In this document: one piece after another, positions 57,421 through 64,000 of the stretch | Position numbering within the stretch: the stretch's first letter is position 1 | Layout: every line of letters begins with the position of its first letter | NCBI GenBank assembly: GCA_963585895.1 | Contig: OY757921.1 | Location: forward strand, 51,492,169-51,556,168 | Direction of reading: 5' to 3' | From: Sepioteuthis lessoniana | Lineage: Eukaryota; Mollusca; Cephalopoda; Myopsida; Loliginidae | Length of the DNA stretch: 64,000 nucleotides | Notes under the pieces: generated by a model | Seen by the model: the letters and a program-made list of their open reading frames with translations, nothing else | What the model was told of the DNA's origin: nothing | The model's database searches: none | Translations under genes and position numbers: made by a program

Positions 57421-59293
57421 GTGGCCATTTAATTAATCAGTCTATGGCAATGGGCGTTTTTAAGGAAAGAGAACAATACAATGGTCTTTAAGTTTACATA
57501 TAAATTGTACTGCATTGGTTGTCTTATCGGTCGCTTCTCTCGGCATTGCGCTCCCTACGAAATCAGTCAGCGTGGTCTAGATGCAGCTGTTTTCCCTTTG
57601 CAACTGGGATTGGATCGAGAAGACCGTATGGCATAACGGTTTTCCAGTCTAATATAGCTAGACTTTTATATATGATGGAACATACCGTGATACTTTCTCT
57701 GGTTGTAAGTTGATTGATTTGGCGACGGATCCAAGCATGTAAACTACTGTGGCGATGCGAGATCTAGATAAAGCTAGTGAAGACGACGACAAGATAAAGA
57801 GATGATGACAAATTCACTTTATAAAAAGAAAATGTCAGAGATGTTGTCAGAGAAAAAGCCTACTTAGATTTTTTTATTGATAAAGCAACTTACCGCTAGA
57901 TTGGTATCAAAAATAGAAAGACATGAAGTGGTATTCCTGAGTTAACGAAGTAAATAAAGAAGTATTGTTAATCGTAGACGACTCCCAATGGTAAGGAGAC
58001 GTTTTGGCAAGGTTCGTAATTTAGGTCATTACAAGTCACTCTGCCGGTAACCAATCGACTGACCCATTTCACCTCCCCCGTGTGACTTTTTCTTACACCT
58101 ACCACGAGATTCCTTATGGTTAACATGTTTTGTCGCTCACACAGCTAAAAACATAGGTTCACTAATGGTAGGAGTCAACCACTATATTGCATATGATCCT
58201 ATTAAATTCTCTAAAGAGAAATACGTTCAGGTTAAGGCTTTTGACGCGTGGAGAAAGAACAAATGAAACTTGAGAGCAAAAAAAATATGCGAGGAAAAGC
58301 GAATTATATGTAGGTACGAGGGAAGATAAAAGAAGAAAAGAAAGCCGGGGATTATCATTAAGTGTGAATGTCTCGAGTGTTACCGGTGTTTAAAGTGAAG
58401 TAACAAAGATAAGAACGATACTTAACGGAGCGGAGGGGAGAAAATCATCAGAAATCGAGTTCTCTCGAGAAAAAGAACGAACAAAGAATCCTGTTCACCG
58501 GAAAACGAGTTCTTCCGTGAAAGATTGAAACAAGACTCTAGAGTGCTTACTTTTTATTTTACTGTTTCGTTTATTCTTTTGTACGTTATAAACGGCTAAA
58601 TACTGTAAAGATCTAGAAAAGAAGATTTGTTTCTTATAATAATACTTAACTCCACAGATAAAACTGATGATGTCTGGATTATGGGTAAAACTTGCAAGTA
58701 AAAGGCCACAATTAATAAGAATCATCACCCAAGCTAAATCGTTAGCGTAAGTTAAATATAATGGATCTTCTTAAAACTATAATTTCAAATTTGGATAAAG
58801 CGACCAGGCTATGAAGATCTTAGACAAGTACGTTTAAAAAGCAAGATTCTTACTTTGTATACATCTCTTCGCTAATTTACATACAGAAACTTTTTTCGAT
58901 TCACTTATCAGTGACATTAATGTACTTGTATTTTAGCATACAATCCTTTATTTTCAAATTTGAAGTATTTTTTTGTCTTTTTTCTTTTTTAGCTGTTTTT
59001 GCCACCTGTATTTAATAGGTTATTGTTTTCTTAGTTCTCTATTTTTCTATTCAAATTTACTTTTTCAGTAATCTCTTAAGGTCTTTGCTTCGGCATTCAT
59101 CGAGTTTCTAATTCAATTTAAGCGCTATTCTATAGCCGTGGATTAAACTGTACGTGTCTTTTATAATGCTGTGTTTTGTGGTTAGACTAACGACTAACCT
59201 TAACAGTTTTTTGTATTTCTTCACCCTCACAAAGAGACACACCTACATGCATATGTCAAAGCATACAAAAATAAATCGCTTAGAACGTATTTC

Positions 59294-59296
<3 letters not shown>
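57421..59296. other. No feature recognised
   Basis: Long unassigned stretch without recognisable elements. The open frames (64-79 codons) lack motifs. Confidence 0.4.
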
Positions 59297-59361
<65 letters not shown>

Positions 59362-59386
59362 TGTGTGCGTGTGTGTGTGTGTGTGT
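59297..59386. repeat. (TA)n(TG)n microsatellite
   Basis: About 60 bases of TA then TG-rich repeats. Confidence 0.96.
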
Positions 59387-59692
59387 CTATTAAAATCTTA
59401 AAATCATAGTAAAGCTGTCGATTATGCCATGAATCCATTTTATATCAGGGTACTTTCTTGGCGTTATTTTCACTTTCGTCATATTTTCTGAATCATGAAT
59501 ACATTGTTCTGTCTCTTGCTGTTGAAACCTCAAACGAAAAACAAGTGAACTGTTTTTCATCCTAAATATCAATATATATATATATAGTCCGGGATCTTTC
59601 TCTCTCTCTCTGTTTGTATACATACTAGCATACACACACATCTATATATGTGTATGCGTCGATAAACGAGTAAATCTGTTGAATCATAACCC

Positions 59693-59697
<5 letters not shown>

Positions 59698-59745
<48 letters not shown>
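59698..59745. repeat. (TA)n microsatellite
   Basis: Pure TA run at the probable 3' edge of the Penelope-like element. Confidence 0.95.
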
Positions 59746-59749
<4 letters not shown>

Positions 59750-59784
59750 TAACTTAAATCGCTAGTCGAAAATCTTCTATTAAA

Positions 59785-59808
59785 GTTTCACCTTAACGGA
59801 TCATCAGG
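59785..59808 (-). ncRNA. Hammerhead-like core motif (tentative)
   Basis: On the minus strand: CCTGATGATCCGTTAAGGTG then AAAC. This has the CUGAUGA and GAAA boxes of a hammerhead ribozyme with a short possible helix II (CC/GG). Hammerheads are known in terminal repeats of Penelope-like elements, and this lies downstream of such an ORF. Helix I pairing could not be found, and a U-U pair stands where the conserved closing pair of helix II should be, so activity is doubtful. Confidence 0.3.
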
Positions 59809-59880
59809 AAGTTTCGCCTAAACCATTCTAAGGAGAAATTGCCTTTATTCACCAAAAACTACACCTATCCTAAAATTTGC

Positions 59881-59957
59881 ATAAAAAAAAAAATAAATAA
59901 AATAAATAAATAAATAAATAAATAAAATAAAAAAAAATAAATAAAAATAAAAATAAA
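59881..59957. repeat. (AAAT)n-type A-rich tract
   Basis: AAATAAAT units on the plus strand, just after the end of the Penelope-like ORF on the minus strand. Confidence 0.9.
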
Positions 59958-59964
59958 CCTATAA

Positions 59965-60808
59965 CATTTCCTAATTATATAGTAACCACGCTCTTTTGTG
60001 TATACAACTATTCAACACCTCCGATCTTTTGTTTAGCATATTCTTACTTTTACAATCTGCTATTATCAACTTTTCCTCCATACAAAGATTACAGGTTCTA
60101 TTACCTGCCCTATATTTGCGGCATTTCTTTATTACTTCCCATTTCATTATCGGATCTACTCCCATTTTTTCCCTAATCTCCCACACATAACTAGATAAAG
60201 CAGTGCTATATCTGTATCTTTCGTGCGAAAAACTTGTTCTATGGTTATAGTACCTAGTTTTAAAATCCCCTTGGGTTGACCCAAAATATATCTTTTTATC
60301 TCTCTTATTATTCGAATCAGTATATACCTCTACTTTATACACTACACACTCCTGCTTACACTTTCCCTCGAGAGGACACCTAACCTTATCCCTACAGTTG
60401 CATTTGTCAATCACCTTATGCTTCTTTGTACCTAATTTGGCTATATTACTCCTATTTATTATTCCATTAATGTTTGGCATGCAACTGTAACTTAATTTAA
60501 TACAATTCTTATTAAATATCTTATATAATTGGCTCCCACTAGGGAAGTTTCTTTTTAATATCTTGAAGAACTCTTTTCCCAAGTTATTAACTACTTCCAT
60601 GTTGTAAGGGGGATTAAACCATAAGATTTTTCTAGGTCTATTTCTCCTACCTTGTGTTCCAATTCTATCCCTATTCTTATATTCTAAATTAACTCTATAT
60701 CAGTCATTTTTTAGAGCCTCCTCATATTCCTGCTTAGTTCGTTCAAAAATTTCCCTGTTGGAGGAGTTATTAGATAATCTATGCTCTATTCCTTTAGGTA
60801 CATGTTTA
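59965..60808 (-). mobile_element. Penelope-like element C-terminal region with GIY-YIG endonuclease
   Basis: The frame 60600-59971 (209 residues) has LSYSCMPNINGI (36-47), a Cys cluster at 67, 69, 75, 81 and 85 (CNCRDKVRCPLEGKC), VVYKV (86-90) and IYFGST (104-109) as the GIY-YIG pair, FKTRYYNHRTSF with Arg117 and His120, SSYVWEIREK (136-145) and CNLCMEEKL (170-178) with the Glu expected in the active site. Upstream, to about 60808, the same strand keeps the EIFERTKQEYEEAL and RKILWFNPPYN words typical of the region after the RT. The RT itself is missing (5'-truncated at 60808). This is the best-preserved protein domain in the window. Confidence 0.9.
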
Positions 60809-61056
60809 AAGCATTTGGGGACCGTTGGTATCACCATCACCCTCATATTGCTGGCCTTTTAGTTCTCTGGCAAGGTCTAAGTACTTGTTTCTCTTTTGGC
60901 TTTCTTTAATTTTCACTTAGTGGTTCGCTGGGACAACAAAATCGACTACACGGTAAACTATCTTTTTATACAAAAATTAAGACTCGATTTGATCTTATGG
61001 TTCGAGGATTTTACTCCATTAATTGCTTGTGATTTTCGATGAAGTCCATGTGATAA
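60809..61056 (-). repeat. Recent duplication, copy 1 (LINE-Y derived)
   Basis: Nearly identical to 62238-62506: one base difference (61035 against 62485) over about 232 bp, plus 21 bp present only in copy 2. It encodes part of the LINE-Y 3' region. Abuts the Penelope-like truncation point on one side and (TA)n on the other. Confidence 0.93.
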
Positions 61057-61133
61057 TATATATATATATATATATACATAGATATATATATATGGATATA
61101 TATATATATACATACATAGATATATATATATAC

Positions 61134-61219
<86 letters not shown>

Positions 61220-61220
61220 T
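61057..61220. repeat. (TA)n/(CATA)n complex microsatellite
   Basis: TA runs mixed with CATA, GATA and TATG units. Confidence 0.96.
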
Positions 61221-61699
61221 GAGAGCGAGAGAGAAACTGGCAGAATTATCTCCCGTATTTAAAATTGTCATTTCGTAAACATAGGTTGTGATCAACGGAT
61301 GTAAGGTATATCTTTCAGCAGCAACAGACATGCCATTTTAATTAAGAGTATTTATGGATGTTCTGAAAATTTTTTTTGCAAAACTGAAATATCTACTTTA
61401 GGATCACTTCTAATGGGATTCATGAAAACTCAAATCTTTAAAAGCAATCCGCAGACAAATAACTAACTGAAAGATTTTATTCGTCATTTAAATTGCAGCA
61501 ACACCTGACACAATGACGAAGCTAGTAATTAAAACTTTGGGATGAAACCTCAGAAGTCTATATGTTCGGGTGGGCAAGCATTTGAACGATATAAACAAAA
61601 GTAACGACAATGACAAAATAAAATGTCGAAAACGGATCTTTCTTATAGTAAAAAAAAAATAATTGAATTGTACCTATACTGGCTTTTTTATTTATGCTC
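61221..61699. other. No feature recognised
   Basis: AT-rich DNA without an identified element. Confidence 0.4.
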
Positions 61700-62045
61700 C
61701 AAATTTGAGAGATTCTTCCACCAAATTAGCCAGAATAGTTCTGGAAACCTTAGGAGACTTGCGATCACTCTGACTTCAGTGAAAAATTACCTGTTATTCT
61801 GGCGTAAAAATTTCGTTTAGACTGAAAATAATGATAATAATTGAAACATGGATAGCGATCACGAACTTATCCATTGGAACACTGCCAAAGAATCTGGAAA
61901 TTATAGCTAAGTAGTAGAAGATCTCTCACACTAGTGAGATATACTGGAATATTGAGAAGAGCCATGGAGAGCGGAGGAGATTTGTTGTTACTCTGATTTA
62001 AATGAAGGTTACCATTTACTAATGGTGTAAAAACTACCTTTTGTT
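61700..62045 (+). mobile_element. Two LINE-Y 3' ends in tandem
   Basis: ATTAGCCAGAATAGTTCTGG through GACTTGCGATCACTCTGACT (61724-61777) and again GTGAGATATACTGGAATATT through TTGTTGTTACTCTGATTTAA (61933-62000). Both give the NLRRLAITL-type C-terminus. They face the minus-strand copies that start at 62070. Confidence 0.72.
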
Positions 62046-62069
62046 ATTGACATTAATATTTTTTTTTTT

Positions 62070-62510
62070 TGCTTGTTTTCTCACCAGCGTTAGCTGACAG
62101 TCTTTTACTGAAGGCTGAGTGGCAGCAAGACTCTTCAGTTCTCCAGATGTCTTTCGGTATTTTGGCTGCTCACAACTCAGCTGTAGCGTGGATGGTCTCG
62201 ATTCTTTCTGAATTCAAACACATCCTCTCCACTTTCCAAGCATTTGGGGACCGTTTCAAGACCACCAACTACAATTGGTATCACCATCACCCTCATATTG
62301 CTGGCCTTTTAGTTCTCTGGCAAGGTCTAAGTACTTGTTTCTCTTTTGGCTTTCTTTAATTTTCACTTAGTGGTTCGCTGGGACAACAAAATCGACTACA
62401 CGGTAAACTATCTTTTTATACAAAAATTAAGACTCGATTTGATCTTATGGTTCGAGGATTTTACTCCATTAATTGCTTGTGATTTACGATGAAGTCCATG
62501 TGATAAAAGT
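62070..62510 (-). mobile_element. LINE-Y 3' fragment containing duplication copy 2
   Basis: CAGCGTTAGCTGACAGTCTT, CAGTTCTCCAGATGTCTTTC, then ATTGGTATCACCATCACCCT and GCTGGGACAACAAAATCGAC follow the LINE-Y 3' region in reverse. 62238-62506 is the second copy of the duplicated block. Confidence 0.82.
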
Positions 62511-62625
62511 TCCCTCGGATCTCCAGGACACTTGTAAGGATTCTGGTCCATCCCAACAGTGTGTTGGTTGGACTGTTAGTCCTTCAAAGTATATGCAATT
62601 TCTTCATTATATTACTCATTGCGAG
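62511..62625 (-). mobile_element. Short LINE-Y 3' piece
   Basis: TCCCTCGGATCTCCAGGACA and GTAAGGATTCTGGTCCATCC are again the 3' segment, truncated after about 100 bases. Confidence 0.6.
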
Positions 62626-62629
62626 TTTT

Positions 62630-62910
62630 TCACTCCAGGGTTAGCTGATGGTAATTCCATGGAATCTGAGTGACAGCAAATCTCAAGTCTCCAGGATTGT
62701 TCATAGTATTCTGGTTGATCCCAACAATGCTGTAGTTTGGATAGTCTCAGGTCGTCCTCCGATTTTCAAATCCTCCAGTCCTTTTGCGAAGACTTTGGGA
62801 TCGTTCCAAGTACACTAATTGCAATTGGTATTACCGTCACCTTAATGTTCTATAACTTTTTTTTTCTGGCAAGATCTAGATATTTGTCTCCTTTTTCGAG
62901 AGAATGTACA
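62630..62910 (-). mobile_element. LINE-Y 3' fragment
   Basis: CACTCCAGGGTTAGCTGATG, AAGTCTCCAGGATTGTTCAT, CAATTGGTATTACCGTCACC and CTGGCAAGATCTAGATATTT follow the same order as in the copy at 9847. Confidence 0.8.
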
Positions 62911-62989
62911 AGAAATAGAGAAGTGTCAAATGCTGTCTAGCCAAACGGAGTTAGGTCAATACAAATATTTATCAATTTAATATCAGCTG

Positions 62990-64000
62990 ATTAATCAACC
63001 ACCGAAGTCCTAAATCCTAGGATACTCATGGCTATGAGCCAGTCCATCTGGTTAAGTGCTAGAGGGGTGCTAGCTACTCAACAATATCACTGCTTTGAAA
63101 TTTTATGTCCCCAGGATGACACTTCTGACTTTTATGGTCTCTTTCCATAATACCTGTTGGAATTCGTTTTCGCCTCTTGATCAATTCTGTGAAACTGGTT
63201 GAGGCATAGATACGTCGAACATATCGTAAATCCCCGTCATCGGTTCCACCGTGCGTATATCTGCGTCTACCGTATATATTTTCGGATTTAAATGTCTCTT
63301 AATCACCTATTTTGGACGTTTTATCGAGTACATTTTGCCAATTCTGTTAATAATGTTTCATTCTTCCTACGTTACTTTTCAAAATTTATAATTCGTGAAA
63401 TATATATTTTTGCCTGGGTTGTAGTGTTTAACACTGACATTTTACTTTCATCTATTTTCTTTTCTGTAGGTCTCAATTTATCGAGTATCGGCTGGGGCCA
63501 TCCCTGAACTCGTTAGGTGTTATGCGATATATGGAGAAGAATTTTTCACACTTTCAATTCCGCTAACCTTAATTTCTCTCTTGAATACATCATCAAATAT
63601 TTCCGCCATTCCCATTGACCTTGGATGGAAGGGCGGAGATGCTAAATGTACAATTGAATGAATTTTGCAATAATTTTCAAAATATTTCGAAGACTGTGTA
63701 GCGTTGTCAGACACGATAGTTTCTGGTAATCCGAATCTAGCGAATAATTCGTGTAAAAATATCAATCGTGACACTGCTAGTTGGCATTTTACATAAAAAA
63801 AAAACTTCCGCCCATTTTGAAAGGCTGTCTACTACAATGAAGTAATGTCCCTTATATTGAGCAGGCATAGTCAATGTGTAACCTTGACTATGGCTTATCG
63901 GTCTTTGGACTGGGATTGAATTTCACGGGTGGCGCCTTGGCCACCAACGCACAGTTTTTGTAAGTTTTTTCCAGCTTTGCAATTTCCTCGACTATGCCAT
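62990..64000 (-). mobile_element. Fossil Ty3/gypsy pol, integrase region, running off the window
   Basis: On the minus strand the integrase core is plain (FARFGLPETIVSDNATQ and SPPFHPRSMGMAE, about 63745-63600). Upstream is an NCALVAKAPPVKFNP linker (about 63950-63905). Post-integrase remnants run to about 63180. A possible terminal repeat further along is not proven. The core is among the better kept parts, with a few breaks over the visible length. Confidence 0.82.

Overview
The window is animal nuclear DNA that is almost entirely repeats. It is AT-rich, has no operons or dense genes, and holds many (TA)n, (CA/TG)n, (GA)n and (ATT)n tracts plus at least six kinds of transposable element in many broken copies. 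The mix (a LINE with a YMDD box and an (AAT)n tail, an RTE-like LINE with a YADD box and an (ATG)n tail, Penelope-like elements, tRNA-derived SINEs with a shared central domain, a mariner relic) suggests a lophotrochozoan, perhaps a squid or cuttlefish. That placement is inference from memory of similar sequences and was not tested by a search. I find no certain host gene. The best candidate is a possible last coding exon at about 13.99-14.20 kb.

Layout. 0-9.4 kb: an RTE-like LINE piece with an inverted 5' part, a longer RTE-like copy (2.35-3.25 kb), several copies of a dispersed repeat with internal ~45-bp tandem units (called DR1 here), and a SINE (SINE-A) with a 20-bp target duplication. 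9.8-13.7 kb: a pile of same-strand, 5'-truncated copies of the YMDD LINE (LINE-Y) separated by (AAT)n tails. 13.8-18.4 kb: the candidate exon, an RTE-like 3' end, and a Tc1/mariner relic cut off by a microsatellite. 18.4-21.1 kb: a Penelope-like element between inverted terminal repeats, the right one interrupted by an RTE-like LINE. 21-35 kb: mostly unassigned sequence with scattered DR1 and SINE copies. 35.1-42.4 kb: LINE-Y copies in both orientations, one split by a 2.35-kb LTR-like element with a 4-bp target duplication, another hit by a SINE (SINE-B) with a 17-bp duplication. 42.7-46 kb: SINEs and a fossil Ty3/gypsy pol. 46.1-47.0 kb: a 232-bp imperfect palindrome and a TA-flanked unclassified repeat. 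47.5-52.7 kb: a head-to-tail chain of LINE-Y copies. 53.7-55.1 kb: a second, shorter copy of the LTR-like element. 55.5-57.4 kb: SINEs and DR1. 59.9-62.9 kb: a second Penelope-like element with a GIY-YIG domain, a nearly identical 1.45-kb-spaced duplication, and LINE-Y 3' ends. 63-64 kb: a fossil Ty3/gypsy pol running off the window.

How the parts work together. There is no pathway here. The order of events can be read from nesting: LINE-Y copies form the old substrate, and SINE-B, the LTR-like element and further LINE-Y copies landed in them. LINE-Y copies repeatedly begin exactly where an older (AAT)n tail stops, which suggests that the element reuses its own tail as a target. LINE-Y also carries a Cys/His motif followed by a PD...D pattern, consistent with a restriction-like endonuclease type of LINE. 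DR1 and one SINE family (SINE-C) share a 3' tail, as expected if one LINE mobilises both.

Names SINE-A/B/C, LINE-Y and DR1 are labels used only in this answer.
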